Source of the DNA: Thermococcus cleftensis
GTDB taxonomy: Archaea; Methanobacteriota_B; Thermococci; Thermococcales; Thermococcaceae
Length of the DNA: 64,000 nt
Direction: 5' to 3'
Assembly: GCF_000265525.1 (NCBI RefSeq)
Contig: NC_018015.1
Span: 1,886,314 to 1,950,313, forward strand
Position numbers and translations under genes: made by a program. Of this stretch, positions 1 through 10,853 are shown in pieces. The notes under the pieces are model-generated. The model was not told the DNA's origin and searched no databases. It was given only the letters and a program-made list of their open reading frames with translations. Numbering within the stretch: position 1 is the stretch's first letter; each line of letters opens with the position of its first letter.

Positions 1-712
1 TGCCGCCTATGTCCGCGTACTTCTTGACGAACGGGGGAACCTCCTCATAGATTCCAAGGAGGTCGTGCCACACCAGAACCTGGCCATCGACCCAGGGGCC
101 GGAGCCTATGCCTATCGTCGGTATCGAGACCTCCTCGGTCACCAGCCTGGCGACGTCGGCCAGTGTGAACTCCAGAACCACAGCAAAAGCACCGGCACGC
201 TCCAGGGACTTTGCATCGCGCAGGATCTCCTCTATCTCCTCCTCGGTCTCGCCCATCAGCCTGTAGCCACCGAGGCGGAGGTAGCGCTGAGGGGTCAGGC
301 CGGTGTGCCCCATCACCGGGATTCCCATTCTCACGAGCTTTCTGACGAGTTTCTCGTGGTCAGCTCCGCCCTCGATCTTGACGGCATCTGCCCCCGCCCT
401 GATAAGCCGAAGGGCGTTTCTAAGGGCCTCGCCGGTGTCTATCTCGTAGCTCCCGAAGGGCATGTCAGCGAGAACGAGCGCCCTCTTCACCGCCCTGGAG
501 ACGGCCCGCGTGTGAAAGACCATCTGGTCCATCGAGACGTTGAGGGTGTTTTCTTCCCCGTAGACGACCATTCCGAGGGAATCACCCACGAAGATGATGT
601 CGATGCCGGCCCTGTCTGCCAGGAGGGCCGAGGGGTAATCGTAAGCGGTCACCATCGTTATCTTTTCCCTTCCCTTCATCTCGATTATACGCCTTGGTGT
701 TACCTCTCTCAT
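1..712 (-). CDS. panB: 3-methyl-2-oxobutanoate hydroxymethyltransferase (3' end outside window)
   Basis: The minus-strand reading gives a PanB protein starting [18 protein letters not shown]. The hallmark segments follow in order: [33 protein letters not shown] and MGHTGLTPQ. PanB transfers a hydroxymethyl group from a folate-type C1 donor to ketoisovalerate, the first step of pantoate and CoA synthesis. The start ATG (710-712) has the purine-rich ribosome site GGTGGGGAG just upstream. About 237 codons are present and the C-terminus lies beyond position 1. It is divergent from vapB. The family is certain from the motifs; only the missing end is unknown. Confidence 0.93.
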   Translation of the reverse strand, partial: MREVTPRRIIEMKGREKITMVTAYDYPSALLADRAGIDIIFVGDSLGMVVYGEENTLNVSMDQMVFHTRAVSRAVKRALVLADMPFGSYEIDTGEALRNALRLIRAGADAVKIEGGADHEKLVRKLVRMGIPVMGHTGLTPQRYLRLGGYRLMGETEEEIEEILRDAKSLERAGAFAVVLEFTLADVARLVTEEVSIPTIGIGSGPWVDGQVLVWHDLLGIYEEVPPFVKKYADIGG

Positions 713-732
713 TCTCCCCACCTCTCCCCATT

Positions 733-790
733 TAGACGGCGGTCTAATTAACGGTTTCGATAGGGTTATATGCCAACGTCGGTAATTACC
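733..790 (+). promoter_or_regulatory. vapBC promoter with two dyads (candidate autoregulatory operator)
   Basis: A TATA-like GGTTATATG lies at 764-772, which puts transcription start near 795. A perfect 10-bp palindrome GGTAATTACC occupies 781-790, between the TATA box and the expected start site. A second dyad, TAGAC-GGCG-GTCTA, is at 733-746, upstream of the TATA box and between the divergent panB and vapB. VapBC-type antitoxins usually repress their own promoter through such palindromes; that this one does so is inference. Confidence 0.55.
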
Positions 791-803
791 TACAGGTGGT
801 GGC

Positions 804-1064
804 ATGGGCAAGGTCAAAACGAGCGTTTACGTCGATGAGGAGCTGTGGAGGGAGTTTAAGGAGCTGGCCCTCAGGGAGGGGAGCGAAATCAGCAAGTTGC
901 TGGAGGAGGCGCTGATGAACTACCTCATAAACGAGGTTCTGAGGGACATCGACGACTCCGAGGTTCCGCTGTGGTTCGAGCCCCTTAACGTGGGGGGAGA
1001 GAGCAGTGAAAAGCTCCTGAGGGAGATGAGAGATGACAGGGAAAAGCGTTTACTTGGACAGTAG
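804..1064 (+). CDS. vapB: VapB-like ribbon-helix-helix antitoxin
   Basis: This 86-residue protein begins [20 protein letters not shown], a typical ribbon-helix-helix N-terminus: a short beta strand for DNA contact followed by two helices. The C-terminal half is charged and would wrap the toxin. The gene overlaps the downstream PIN-domain gene by 32 nt, so the two are co-translated. Start ATG 804 follows GGTGGTGGC. Role inferred from fold and pairing: neutralise VapC and repress the operon through the palindrome at its promoter. The exact antitoxin family is not certain. Confidence 0.8.
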   Translation: MGKVKTSVYVDEELWREFKELALREGSEISKLLEEALMNYLINEVLRDIDDSEVPLWFEPLNVGGESSEKLLREMRDDREKRLLGQ

Positions 1065-1491
1065 CGCAATCCTGAAGAGGTACCTGAACGAAGAGGGAAG
1101 CGACGTCGTGAGGAAAGCCTTCAGGGACGCCTACAGGGGCGAGGTGAAGCTGGCCTTCAGCATCTGGAACGTTGGGGAGGTGCTCGGTGTGTTCGACAAA
1201 AAGCTCAGACGTGGAGAGCTCAGTGAGGAAGACTTCAACTTCCTCAAAAAAGGCTTTCTGGCCGAGGTAAAGCGGTTCACGAGGTTAGGTGTCCTGGAGG
1301 TCGTTCCCGTCCATTCCCTGCTCCTCGCCGATGCGTGGGAGTTGATTGAAAGGCATCACCTGTACCAGGCCGACGCCCTGCAGATAGTGTCCGCAAAGTA
1401 CGTGGGAGCTGAGAGCTTCTACACCGCAGATAGGAGGCTTCATGAAGCGGCGGTTAAGGAGGGTTTGAACTCAACACTCCTCGTGGGGTGA
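1033..1491 (+). CDS. vapC: VapC-like PIN-domain ribonuclease toxin
   Basis: The 152-residue protein is a PIN domain with the expected acidic quartet: D9 in YLDSS, E49 in WNVGEV, D114 in YQADALQ and D133 in YTADRR. PIN toxins are Mg-dependent endoribonucleases that usually cut tRNA or rRNA; the target here cannot be read from sequence. It overlaps vapB at the 5' end, and its stop overlaps the ribosome-binding site of the archease gene, which could couple the toxin operon to the RNA-repair genes downstream. Confidence 0.88.
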   Translation: MTGKSVYLDSSAILKRYLNEEGSDVVRKAFRDAYRGEVKLAFSIWNVGEVLGVFDKKLRRGELSEEDFNFLKKGFLAEVKRFTRLGVLEVVPVHSLLLADAWELIERHHLYQADALQIVSAKYVGAESFYTADRRLHEAAVKEGLNSTLLVG

Positions 1492-1496
1492 GCGAA

Positions 1497-1925
1497 ATGA
1501 GGAAATGGGAGCACTACGAGCACACCGCCGACATAGGCGTTCGAGGGTTTGGGGGGAGCCTTGAGGAGGCCTTTGAGGCGGTAGCGCTGGGCCTCTTCGA
1601 TGTAATGGTAGATGTTAGGAAGGTCGAGCCTAGGGAGTGCCGCGAGGTTGAGGTCGAGGAAGAGGACCTGGAGGCGCTCCTCTACTCCTTCCTCGAGGAG
1701 CTCCTGGTTCTTCACGACATGGAGGGCCTCGTCTTTGGCGACGTCAAGGTCGAGATAGAGAAGACCGAAGGGGGTTACAAACTCAAGGCCAAGGCCTGCG
1801 GTGAGGTTCTGGACTACGAGAAGCACGGGCCGAAGGAAGAGGTGAAGGCAATAACCTACCACGACATGAAGATCGAAAAACTGCCGGACGGACGGTGGCT
1901 TGTCCAGTTCGTTCCCGACCTGTGA
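1497..1925 (+). CDS. archease, RtcB cofactor and methyltransferase chaperone
   Basis: The protein (142 residues from ATG 1497) carries the archease signature: [11 protein letters not shown] at the N-terminus, acidic [17 protein letters not shown] in the middle and [12 protein letters not shown] near the C-terminus. Archease accelerates RtcB guanylylation and turnover and also improves specificity of an archaeal tRNA m5C methyltransferase. Both partners lie just downstream here. ATG 1497 is preferred over GTG 1488 because GGGGTGA lies 5 nt before it, the spacing used by several neighbours. The ribosome site overlaps the vapC stop. Confidence 0.93.
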   Translation: MRKWEHYEHTADIGVRGFGGSLEEAFEAVALGLFDVMVDVRKVEPRECREVEVEEEDLEALLYSFLEELLVLHDMEGLVFGDVKVEIEKTEGGYKLKAKACGEVLDYEKHGPKEEVKAITYHDMKIEKLPDGRWLVQFVPDL

Positions 1926-1934
1926 GGTGGTCAG

Positions 1935-2870
1935 ATGAGCGCGAGGGAAATGGTTAGGGAAACCAACCCCAAGTTCTACGAGCGCTACTCAAAGCTCGAG
2001 GACACCGACGAGTTCTGGGAGTTCCTGGTCAAACCGCTGAGGCAGAGCATAAGGGTGAACACGCTGAAGGCTCCGCTTGATGTGGTCGTTGAGAGGCTGA
2101 GCGAGGAGTTCGAGCTCGAACCGATTCCCTGGGTGAGGGAGGGCTTCTTCATAAACGTGGATAACCTCGCAAAGGTTCCGGAGCACGGTCTCGGCCTAAT
2201 CTTCGGCCAGGAGGCCAGCTCGATGATTCCGCCGGTGGTGCTTGAACCCAAACCTGGCGAGCTGGTCCTCGATATGGCCGCTGCACCCGGCTCAAAAACC
2301 GGCCAGATAGCCCAGTACATGGAGAACAGGGGTTGCATAATCGCCAACGACCCCAAGATAAGCAGGGCCAACGTCCTCATAGCCAACTTGAACAAGATGG
2401 GCGTTCTCAACACTCGCGTTACCACGAAGGACGGCGCCTACTTCGCCCGCTTCGAGAACACGTTTGATAGGGTTCTGCTCGACGCGCCGTGCTCCTCCAT
2501 CGGAATGATAAGGAAGAGGCTGAGGTTCCTGGAAGAGTGGAGGCTCAGGGGCGTCATCAAGTACATGAACATTCAGAAGAGGCTTATCCTGGCCGCATAC
2601 AGGGCGTTGAAGCCCGGCGGAACGCTCGTCTACTCAACCTGCACTATAGACCCGGTCGAGAACGAGGAGGTCGTCGATTACCTCCTCAGGAAGACGGACG
2701 CGATGCTCGAGCCGATAAAGCTTCCAGTTAAGACGAGCGAGCCGGTTCTCGAGTGGGAAGGGAGGGTCTATTCAGAAGAGCTGAAGAAAGCCCTCAGAAT
2801 ACACCCGAACGACAACGACACGGAGGCGTTTTTCATAGCCAAAATCGTTAAACCGGGTGATGTGGAATGA
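1935..2870 (+). CDS. tRNA m5C methyltransferase (archaeal Trm4/NSUN family)
   Basis: A 311-residue Rossmann-fold SAM methyltransferase of the NOL1/NOP2/Sun family. The SAM-binding region is LDMAAAPGSKTGQIA. The two cysteines used by RNA m5C enzymes are visible in DAPCSSIG and STCTIDP (the TC motif holds the nucleophile). There is no separate PUA extension; the length matches the archaeal enzyme that methylates tRNA around C48/C49. It follows archease by 9 nt and overlaps the next gene by 4 nt, so the archease, methyltransferase and small-protein genes form one operon. Target positions are inferred from the family. Confidence 0.9.
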   Translation: MSAREMVRETNPKFYERYSKLEDTDEFWEFLVKPLRQSIRVNTLKAPLDVVVERLSEEFELEPIPWVREGFFINVDNLAKVPEHGLGLIFGQEASSMIPPVVLEPKPGELVLDMAAAPGSKTGQIAQYMENRGCIIANDPKISRANVLIANLNKMGVLNTRVTTKDGAYFARFENTFDRVLLDAPCSSIGMIRKRLRFLEEWRLRGVIKYMNIQKRLILAAYRALKPGGTLVYSTCTIDPVENEEVVDYLLRKTDAMLEPIKLPVKTSEPVLEWEGRVYSEELKKALRIHPNDNDTEAFFIAKIVKPGDVE

Positions 2871-3313
2871 GCAGCCCGAGGGACGAGGTTGGTAAGGTGA
2901 GCGATGCCGAACTCGTCAGGAGGCTTCTCATCGAAGGTTACGGCCACGCCCCGGACCTCGAGTACGAGATCAGGGGACGCTATCACAAGGTCTACGCCTG
3001 GAAGCCCTGTGCCCTCGACGTCAGCGGGCCGGACAGGAACGGGGTGTACTTCGGCAGGATAGAAAGCGACGGGATAAGGCTCAGCATCGAGGGGGCCTTT
3101 CTCGTCGGGCCAAAGGCGACGAAGAACGTCGTCGAGCTGGACGATGAGAGGGCCAAGCGCTACCTGGCCGGTGAGAGCGTCGAGATTGATGACAAAGACC
3201 TTCACGGCTGGGTCATCGTCAGGTGGCGCTTCTACTACCTAGGCTCCGCCAAGGCCAAGGAGGGGAGGCTGATAAACTACGTGCCGGGGGAGAGGAGGCT
3301 GAGGCTCGAGTAA
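2867..3313 (+). CDS. small RsmF/PUA-like RNA-binding protein, function unknown
   Basis: A 148-residue protein that overlaps the tRNA methyltransferase stop by ATGA and has a GGTGA site 5 nt before its start. It resembles the stand-alone archaeal version of the C-terminal domain attached to bacterial NOL1/NOP2/Fmu-type rRNA methyltransferases (GVYFGRIESDGIRLSIEGAF, then HGWVIVRWRFYYLG). A plausible role is to present RNA substrate to the adjacent methyltransferase, but this is context inference; no catalytic motif is visible. Confidence 0.6.
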   Translation: MSSPRDEVGKVSDAELVRRLLIEGYGHAPDLEYEIRGRYHKVYAWKPCALDVSGPDRNGVYFGRIESDGIRLSIEGAFLVGPKATKNVVELDDERAKRYLAGESVEIDDKDLHGWVIVRWRFYYLGSAKAKEGRLINYVPGERRLRLE

Positions 3314-3374
3314 CAACTCCGTCCCTCGAAAGCTTAAAATAAATCTTAGGGCCACCTAAGGTGGGGGTGGGAAG

Positions 3375-6257
3375 ATGGTCCCGTTGAAGAGGATAGACAA
3401 GATTCGCTGGGAGATTCCCAAGTTCGACAGGCGCATGAGAGTTCCGGGAAGGGTTTACGCTGACGACCAGCTCATCGAGAAGATGCGCGGCGACAGAACC
3501 CTCGAGCAGGCGGCCAACGTTGCCATGCTCCCCGGCATCTACAAGTACTCCATCGTCATGCCCGACGGCCACCAGGGCTACGGCTTCCCGATTGGCGGAG
3601 TTGCGGCTTTTGACGTGAAAGAGGGCGTGATAAGCCCCGGAGGAGTCGGATACGACATCAACTGCCTTGCCCCTGGCTCAAAGGTGCTGACTGAGCACGG
3701 TTACTGGATTAGGGTAGAGGAGATGCCCGAAAAGTTCAAGCTCCAGGCGGTCAGGGTGTACGACATAGACGAGGGCCACAATGACTTCTCCGGCGTTGCC
3801 TTCGTGGCGGAGAGGGAAGTTGAGAAGAACGAACTGGCCGTCAGGATAGTGACAGAATCCGGGAGGGTTATAGAGGGGAGCGAGGACCACCCGGTTCTCA
3901 CCCCGGAGGGCTACGTCTACCTCGGGAACATCAGGGAGGGCGACGAGGTTCTCGTTTATCCCTTCGAGGGCGTTGAGTTCGAGGAGAAAAGTGGGGTAAT
4001 CCTCGATGAGGGTGACCTTGAGGGCGCGGACGCGCAGACGATCAGGTTCCTGAAGGAGAGAAACCTCCTACCGCTCCGCTGGGAGGACCCGAAGATCGGA
4101 ACCCTCGCGAGAATACTCGGCTTCGCCTTCGGCGACGGCCACCTCGGCGAGATGGACGGCAGGCTCTACCTGAGCTTCTACGGGAAGGAGGAAACCCTCA
4201 GGGAGCTCAAGAAGGACCTTGAGAGGCTCGGCATCAACGCCAACCTCCACGTTCGCGAGAGGGACTACCGCATCGAGACGGTGAGCGGGAAGTACGAGGG
4301 GAGGAGTGTTTCCGCGGAGCTCAGGGTGACGTCGAGGAGCTTTGCCCTCCTCATGGAGAGGCTCGGAATGCCGAGAGGAAGGAAGGCTGAAACTGCCTAC
4401 TCCGTTCCAGGGTGGATCAAGGAAGCCCCGCTCTGGGTCAAGAGGAACTTCCTCGCCGGCCTCTTTGCCTCGGACGGAAGCGTCGTGGAGTTCAAGGGCA
4501 ACACGCCCCTGCCAATAAACCTCACCCAGTCGAAGGCCCGGGAGCTTGAGGAGAACCTCAGGGAGTTCATGGAAGAGATAGCCGGCATTCTCGCCGAGTT
4601 CGGCGTTAAGACAACTGTTTACCCGGTGAAGTCGAGGAAGGGCGTTACCTACAGGCTCGCCCTCGTCGGGGAGGAGAGCATCAGGAACTTCCTTGGAAGG
4701 ATAAACTACGAGTACGACCCCGAGAAGAAGGCAAAAGGGCTCGTGGCTTACGCTTACCTGAAGTTCAAGGAGCACATTAAGGAGGAGAGGAGAAAAGCTG
4801 GCGAGACGGCAAGAAAGGTTTACAGGGAGACCGGAAGCGTCTCAAAGGCCTACGAGGCCGTCAAGGACGTGGTAAACAGGCGCTTCGTGGAGAGGGCCAT
4901 CTACGAGGGCGAAAAGGAGCCCCGCGTTCCTAAGGACTTCCCGACCTTCGAGGAGTTCGCGAGGGAGAGGGGCTACGAGGGCGGCTTCGTCGCGGAGAGA
5001 GTCGTCAAAGTTGAACGGGTCAGGCCGGGCTACGACAGGTTCTACGACATCGGCGTTTACCACGACGCCCACAACTTCATAGCCAACGGCGTCGTGGTTC
5101 ACAACTGCGGCGTCCGCTTAATCAGGACCAACCTCACCGAGAAGGAAGTAAGGCCCCGCATCAAGGAGCTCGTAGACACGCTCTTCAAGAACGTGCCGAG
5201 CGGGCTTGGGAGCAAGGGACGCGTGAGGCTCCACTGGACCCAGCTCGATGACGTCTTGGCGGACGGTGCCAAGTGGGCCGTCGACAACGGCTACGGCTGG
5301 AAGGAGGACTTGGAGCACCTGGAAGAAGGCGGCAGAATGGAGGGTGCAGACCCAAACGCTGTAAGTCAGAAGGCAAAGCAGCGCGGAGCGCCACAGCTCG
5401 GTTCCCTCGGCTCGGGGAACCACTTCCTGGAGGTTCAGGTGGTTGACAAAATCTTCGACGAGGAGATAGCGAAGGCCTACGGTCTCTTCGAGGGGCAGGT
5501 CGTGGTAATGGTTCACACCGGGAGCAGGGGCCTCGGCCACCAGGTGGCGAGCGACTACCTCAGGATAATGGAGAAGGCCAACAGGAAGTACGGGGTTCCA
5601 TGGCCCGACCGCGAGCTCGTCAGCGTTCCCTTCCAGACCGAGGAGGGGCAGCGCTATTTCAGCGCGATGAAGGCCGCTGCCAACTTCGCGTGGGCCAACA
5701 GGCAGATGATAACCCACTGGGTCAGGGAGAGCTTCGAGGAGGTCTTCAAGAGGAAAGCGGAGGACATGGAGATGAGCATCGTCTACGATGTGGCCCACAA
5801 CATAGCCAAGGTCGAGGAGCACGAGGTCGACGGAAAGAGGGTAAAAGTCGTCGTCCACAGGAAGGGAGCGACGAGGGCCTTCCCGGCCGGCCACCCCGAC
5901 GTGCCGAGGGCCTACCGCGACGTCGGACAGCCGGTTCTGATTCCTGGCTCGATGGGGACTGCAAGCTACGTCCTGGCCGGAGCTGAGGGTTCGATGAGGG
6001 AGACCTTCGGAAGCTCCTGCCACGGCGCCGGCAGGCTGCTCAGCAGGAAGGCCGCAACCAGGCAGTACCGCGGAGACAGGCTGAAGAGCGAGCTCGCAAG
6101 GCGGGGAATCTACGTCAGAGCTGCATCGCTCAGGGTCGTCGCCGAGGAGGCTCCCGGTGCTTACAAGAGCGTGGACAACGTCGTCAATGTGGTCCACCAG
6201 GCTGGAATAGCAAAGCTCGTCGCGAGAATGCGCCCGATGGGCGTCGCCAAGGGCTGA
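3375..6257 (+). CDS. rtcB: RNA-splicing ligase RtcB with intein
   Basis: The 960-residue precursor contains RtcB split by an intein at residues 97-577; the joined exteins give 479 residues, the usual size. RtcB joins tRNA halves and other RNAs with 2',3'-cyclic phosphate ends in a GTP- and Mn-dependent reaction. Visible motifs include [22 protein letters not shown] (split), [26 protein letters not shown] and SSCHGAGR, whose His is the guanylylated residue. The intein sits between Asn96 and the metal-binding Cys, so no active ligase can exist before protein splicing. It lies just downstream of archease and starts at ATG 3375 behind GGGTGGGAAG. Confidence 0.95.
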   Translation: MVPLKRIDKIRWEIPKFDRRMRVPGRVYADDQLIEKMRGDRTLEQAANVAMLPGIYKYSIVMPDGHQGYGFPIGGVAAFDVKEGVISPGGVGYDINCLAPGSKVLTEHGYWIRVEEMPEKFKLQAVRVYDIDEGHNDFSGVAFVAEREVEKNELAVRIVTESGRVIEGSEDHPVLTPEGYVYLGNIREGDEVLVYPFEGVEFEEKSGVILDEGDLEGADAQTIRFLKERNLLPLRWEDPKIGTLARILGFAFGDGHLGEMDGRLYLSFYGKEETLRELKKDLERLGINANLHVRERDYRIETVSGKYEGRSVSAELRVTSRSFALLMERLGMPRGRKAETAYSVPGWIKEAPLWVKRNFLAGLFASDGSVVEFKGNTPLPINLTQSKARELEENLREFMEEIAGILAEFGVKTTVYPVKSRKGVTYRLALVGEESIRNFLGRINYEYDPEKKAKGLVAYAYLKFKEHIKEERRKAGETARKVYRETGSVSKAYEAVKDVVNRRFVERAIYEGEKEPRVPKDFPTFEEFARERGYEGGFVAERVVKVERVRPGYDRFYDIGVYHDAHNFIANGVVVHNCGVRLIRTNLTEKEVRPRIKELVDTLFKNVPSGLGSKGRVRLHWTQLDDVLADGAKWAVDNGYGWKEDLEHLEEGGRMEGADPNAVSQKAKQRGAPQLGSLGSGNHFLEVQVVDKIFDEEIAKAYGLFEGQVVVMVHTGSRGLGHQVASDYLRIMEKANRKYGVPWPDRELVSVPFQTEEGQRYFSAMKAAANFAWANRQMITHWVRESFEEVFKRKAEDMEMSIVYDVAHNIAKVEEHEVDGKRVKVVVHRKGATRAFPAGHPDVPRAYRDVGQPVLIPGSMGTASYVLAGAEGSMRETFGSSCHGAGRLLSRKAATRQYRGDRLKSELARRGIYVRAASLRVVAEEAPGAYKSVDNVVNVVHQAGIAKLVARMRPMGVAKG
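3663..5105 (+). mobile_element. RtcB intein with LAGLIDADG homing endonuclease
   Basis: A 481-residue intein. Block A starts at Cys97 ([15 protein letters not shown]), block B is [17 protein letters not shown], and the C-terminal blocks are [15 protein letters not shown] and GVVVHN followed by extein Cys578. The two dodecapeptide motifs of a LAGLIDADG endonuclease are [11 protein letters not shown] (about residue 246) and [11 protein letters not shown] (about residue 359), each with an acidic residue at the expected end, so the endonuclease looks intact. RtcB inteins at this YDIN/C site are known in Thermococcales. Nucleophiles Cys1, the terminal Asn and Cys+1 are all present, so splicing should work. 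Confidence 0.93.
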
Positions 6258-6300
6258 TGCCCGCTCTCTTTTTTCAGCATGCATAAAAATATAAAACGGT

Positions 6301-7227
6301 TCAGTTGAGGTCACCGGTCAGGAACCTGGCGTAGGCGATGGCAAAGGGAAGGAGGAGCATAACCAAGAGCATCGCCAGGCTGTTGAAGCCGTAGAGCAGG
6401 ACGTCGCTCATCGGTATGTAGTAGTTCACGAACCTGTCGCCCCCGAAGATGTACTGGACGAGCTGGACGTAGTGGTGTGCTGGGTTTATCGCGTGTAGCC
6501 TGCTCGTCCAGACCTCCAGCTCTTCCTGCCAGAGCTGGTGAGCGGTAGTGCCCCAGGGAGGTTCGGGGCCGACTATTCTCTGCGCGACTACACCGGCCAC
6601 TATCCCGTAAAAGACCGTAAGGAATATCGCCAGCCCCACCGCGGCCAGCATTGAGGTTTCGGGCTTCTTGGAGAGGGTGGAGAGGAGTAGGCCCACCGAG
6701 AGGAAGACGAGGGTGTAGAGTATGGTGACCGCCATGGCCGCAAAGCCCCTGACCAGGGAATCTGCGTCCAGTGGGAGGCCTAGCATCAGCATTACCGCCA
6801 CCATGGCCACGTAAGCCACCAGGTTCGTTACAGCCACCAGTGTCGCCATTCCGAGGAACTTGCCGTTTATGACCTCGTCCCTGTAAACCGGGTGGCCGAG
6901 GAGGACCTTCATCGTGCCGCTCTCGATTTCCCTGTTCACCGCGTCTGCCCCGAGGGCCGCCCCCAGAACCGCGCCGAGGACGGTGATTATCATCATGTTC
7001 ACTGTAAAGAGCACGGCCAGGGGGGTCGTGTATATCTCCCCCGTGACCCCCCAGACGGTGAAGCTGTTGCTCTCGACGGTCGGAACCCCCAGTTGGACCA
7101 GGTAATCCTTGGTCCCGTAGACGGCGAGGCCGAAGATGACTAGGTAGGTAGCCACTATCACCGTGAACCTCCTGCTCTTGACGGCGGTGTAGAGTTCCTT
7201 GAGGGCTATGTTCCAGGCCGGGTTCAT
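6301..7227 (-). CDS. ABC-2 type transporter permease
   Basis: A 308-residue integral membrane protein with six or so hydrophobic segments and the layout of ABC-2 permeases: N-terminal NPAWNIALKELYTAVKSRRF, first membrane span, an extracytoplasmic loop, then a cytoplasmic stretch DAVNREIESGTMKVLLGHPV typical of the family's ATPase-contact loop. Its ATG overlaps the stop of the NEW3-like gene by 4 nt (ATGA). It is the third gene of the ATPase / surface protein / permease operon. The substrate is unknown. Confidence 0.88.
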   Translation of the reverse strand: MNPAWNIALKELYTAVKSRRFTVIVATYLVIFGLAVYGTKDYLVQLGVPTVESNSFTVWGVTGEIYTTPLAVLFTVNMMIITVLGAVLGAALGADAVNREIESGTMKVLLGHPVYRDEVINGKFLGMATLVAVTNLVAYVAMVAVMLMLGLPLDADSLVRGFAAMAVTILYTLVFLSVGLLLSTLSKKPETSMLAAVGLAIFLTVFYGIVAGVVAQRIVGPEPPWGTTAHQLWQEELEVWTSRLHAINPAHHYVQLVQYIFGGDRFVNYYIPMSDVLLYGFNSLAMLLVMLLLPFAIAYARFLTGDLN

Positions 7228-9346
7228 CTCCTGCCGACCCTCCTCATGAGCCAGAACACTATTCCGAACGCGACCACGAGGAGCAGGACGCCGATGTAGG
7301 CACTGCTTGAGCTTTGGGTGACCCTGACGGTGACGACGGTCTCGGCCATCGCCTGGTCACCCGCGGCGCTGACCCTGATGGTGTACGTCCCGGCAGGGGC
7401 GGATTTCGGAACCCTTATCCGTAACTCAACGCTCTGGCCCCCGCTGACCCAGACGTTGCCGCCCTGTTGCATAACCCCGATCCTTGGAATCGTGTCCGGG
7501 ACCACCTCAACCTCCCAGCCGTTTGGAGCCTGGACCGAGAACTTGACGTTGGTGACGGTTCCGGACGCGTCCACCCATATCGTCGTCGCGGTGGAGCCGC
7601 CGGCCTTAACCGTCAGGGAGGGGTAATCGGGGGTGAGGGACAGGGTGGCAGGATTCTCGACCCTGATCGTCAGGGGGAGTTCAACGCTGGTTCCCTTTCC
7701 AGACACGATGACCTTCGCCTCCAGCTCCCCCGACTCGACGTTGAAGGGCGGTATTATGACGAGGTACGCGTTCACGCTTTGGCCTGGCTGGGCTTTCAAA
7801 CTCCCAACCGGGATCGTCCCCTGCGGGTCCTGGCTGAGAACGTAGCTCCAGCCGTCGGGAAGGCCCGTAACCTTTACCCCGTACTCGTCCTCGCGGGAGC
7901 CGAGGTTCCTGATGGTGATTGCCACGTCCCCTGAAGAACCCGGTCCGGCGGTTATAACGTCGCTCTCCAGGGCAGCCTCGAAGTAGTAATCGGCCCGGTT
8001 CAGGGTTACGGTGATGCTCTTCTCCTCGCCGTCGAGTAGCTTTATCCTCTCTTCCACGGGAGTGCAGCCATTCGCGCCTGCGGTGAGGGTGTATGTTCCG
8101 GGCTTCAGCTCGAAGACGGCTCCCCTTCCAGCGGGGGCCGTGACGTTCCTGCCCCCGATTGAGACCCAGCCCTCCAGCGGGTTGCCGGAGTCGTCCACCA
8201 AGAGGACGGTCAGCCTGGCCGGCTGGCCAAGGTAGGTTTTGTAGACGTAGACATCAAGGCCGTGCTTTTTTCCGTTGATGAAGAACTCCACCCTGTGGTT
8301 TCCGAGGGTCGCGTTCCTCGGGATCTCCACCACGAGGCTAGCGGTGAAGCTTCCCGCCACCTCGAAGCTCCTGAGCCTGTACTGGCCGTCGGTGAGATAG
8401 AGGCTCCAGCCGCTCTCCAGCTCCCCGGGCCGGAACTCCACGGTGCCGGTGCCGGTGAAGGTTAGGGGAACGGTCAAACTCTCCCCGGCCTCGGCCTCAA
8501 CCCCGGTGTACGGGAGGGAAACCTCCACCCCCGAAAGCTCAACTTCAAGGCTTCCGGTGACGTTTCCAACCGCGAAGGTGATTGTTCCGCTTCCCGATGG
8601 TTCAACGTGGAGGGTGACCGTTATTGATCCACCAGCAGGGAGGGTTATCTCCTTCACCTCTATCCCGCCGTACAGAAAGCCCGCCTTCCAGCCATCTGGA
8701 ATCGAGAGAACCTTTAGAGGCAGCGTCACGTCGGAGATAGAGGAGCTGGTTATGGTTATCGGGACGTCCACGGGACCGGTGGTTCTGACCTTCTGGTACG
8801 GGTAGAAGAGGGAGTACGCAGGTGCGATGGCTTCTGAGGCCGGCTGCGCGGCGTAGACTTTAATCTCCTTTCCATCGTACTCGAGGGCTATTAAATCCAC
8901 GACGGCGGTGCCGTTGATTTCCAGAGTTCTGGAGACGCCATTGACCGAGACGTCCACGGTTCTTTCCCCAACTGCGGTTACCTCAACTACGTTGCCGTTG
9001 AAAGTTGCCCTAGCCCCGGCCTCCGGCTCCAGGGCCGTCACGAAGTCGGGCTTCACCGAGACGACCACAAACCCGCCCTCTGCGGTGTAGCTGCCCAGTA
9101 TGACCCTTAGACCGTCGCGCTCTATCTCCGTTCCGAAGGCGAAGGGCTTGAGCTCCACTATCCTGCTCCCGTTGCGGAGCATGAGGTAGTAGCTCCCATC
9201 TGCCGCCTGAACGACAGTGAGGGTGTGGTTTCCCACCTCAAGCGCCTGGTCTGGCGAGAGTCTGCCCTCGAAAACGGTGACGTAGGGCTGTGCCAGCGCT
9301 GGGGAGATCAGAACCATAAGCGCAAGAACAACCGGGATAATCCTCT

Positions 9347-9350
<4 letters not shown>
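7224..9350 (-). CDS. exported NEW3/CARDB-like surface protein of ABC operon
   Basis: A 708-residue protein with an N-terminal signal peptide (VKRIIPVVLALMVLISPALA), a long beta-rich body and a C-terminal membrane anchor (AYIGVLLLVVAFGIVFWLM) ending in basic residues. Repeated Ig-like units are visible, for example DVAITIRNLGSREDEYGVKV and TIWVDASGTVTNVKFSV, which resemble the NEW3 (alpha-galactosidase-associated) and CARDB domains. Start GTG 9350 is chosen because it overlaps the ATPase stop as GTGA and GGAGGGAGGA lies just before it; a longer frame upstream only reads through the ATPase gene. It probably works outside the cell with the adjacent ABC-2 transporter. Confidence 0.82.
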
Positions 9351-10276
<926 letters not shown>

Positions 10277-10376
10277 ATAAGGCACCCCTGATGAAAGTAA
10301 AATCCTGCTAATTTCGAGTGTAGTTGGGGGTCAGGGTTTTAAACTTTACTGCCCCAGCCATAGTGGAGGGATAGGA

Positions 10377-10853
10377 ATGGGTGAGCTGACTCACGTGGAC
10401 GAGAAGGGCGTCAAAATGGTTGAAGTCGGCCATAAGAAGGAGGTCTTCAGGAAGGCGGTCGCTAGGGGAAGGATAAGACTCAGACCGGAGACAATAGGGC
10501 TGATAAGGGCAGGGAAGACGAAGAAAGGGAACGTCATAGCCACCGCGCAGATAGCGGGAATACTGGCGGTTAAGAAAACCCCCGAGCTGATCCCCCTCTG
10601 CCACCCCATACCTCTAACAGGGGTTGACATAACCTTCGAGTTCGGCGAGGACTACATAGAAGCCACCTGCGAGGTCCGCGCGACGTACAAGACGGGCGTC
10701 GAGATGGAGGCTCTGACCGGCGTCACCGTTGCGCTCCTAACCATCTGGGACATGGTGAAGGCTGTCGAGAAGGACGAGAACGGCCAGTACCCGTTTACGA
10801 GGATAGAGGATATCCGCGTTGTGGAAAAGGTCAAGGGTCAGTTCGAGCAGTAG
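10377..10853 (+). CDS. moaC: cyclic pyranopterin monophosphate synthase
   Basis: The 158-residue protein is MoaC from end to end: [44 protein letters not shown], then [18 protein letters not shown]. MoaC makes cyclic pyranopterin monophosphate from 3',8-cyclo-GTP in molybdenum/tungsten cofactor synthesis; Thermococcales use the tungsten form for aldehyde oxidoreductases. moaB and moeA are 25 kb away at 35-37 kb. Its last 16 nt overlap the 3' end of the convergent frameshifted gene. Confidence 0.95.
   Translation: MGELTHVDEKGVKMVEVGHKKEVFRKAVARGRIRLRPETIGLIRAGKTKKGNVIATAQIAGILAVKKTPELIPLCHPIPLTGVDITFEFGEDYIEATCEVRATYKTGVEMEALTGVTVALLTIWDMVKAVEKDENGQYPFTRIEDIRVVEKVKGQFEQ

Noticed and set aside
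5118..6314. Long open frame antisense to rtcB (about 400 codons)
   Set aside because: It mirrors the GC-rich codons of RtcB, has no recognisable domain and no ribosome site; long antisense frames also lie opposite thsB, valS and the GTPase gene.
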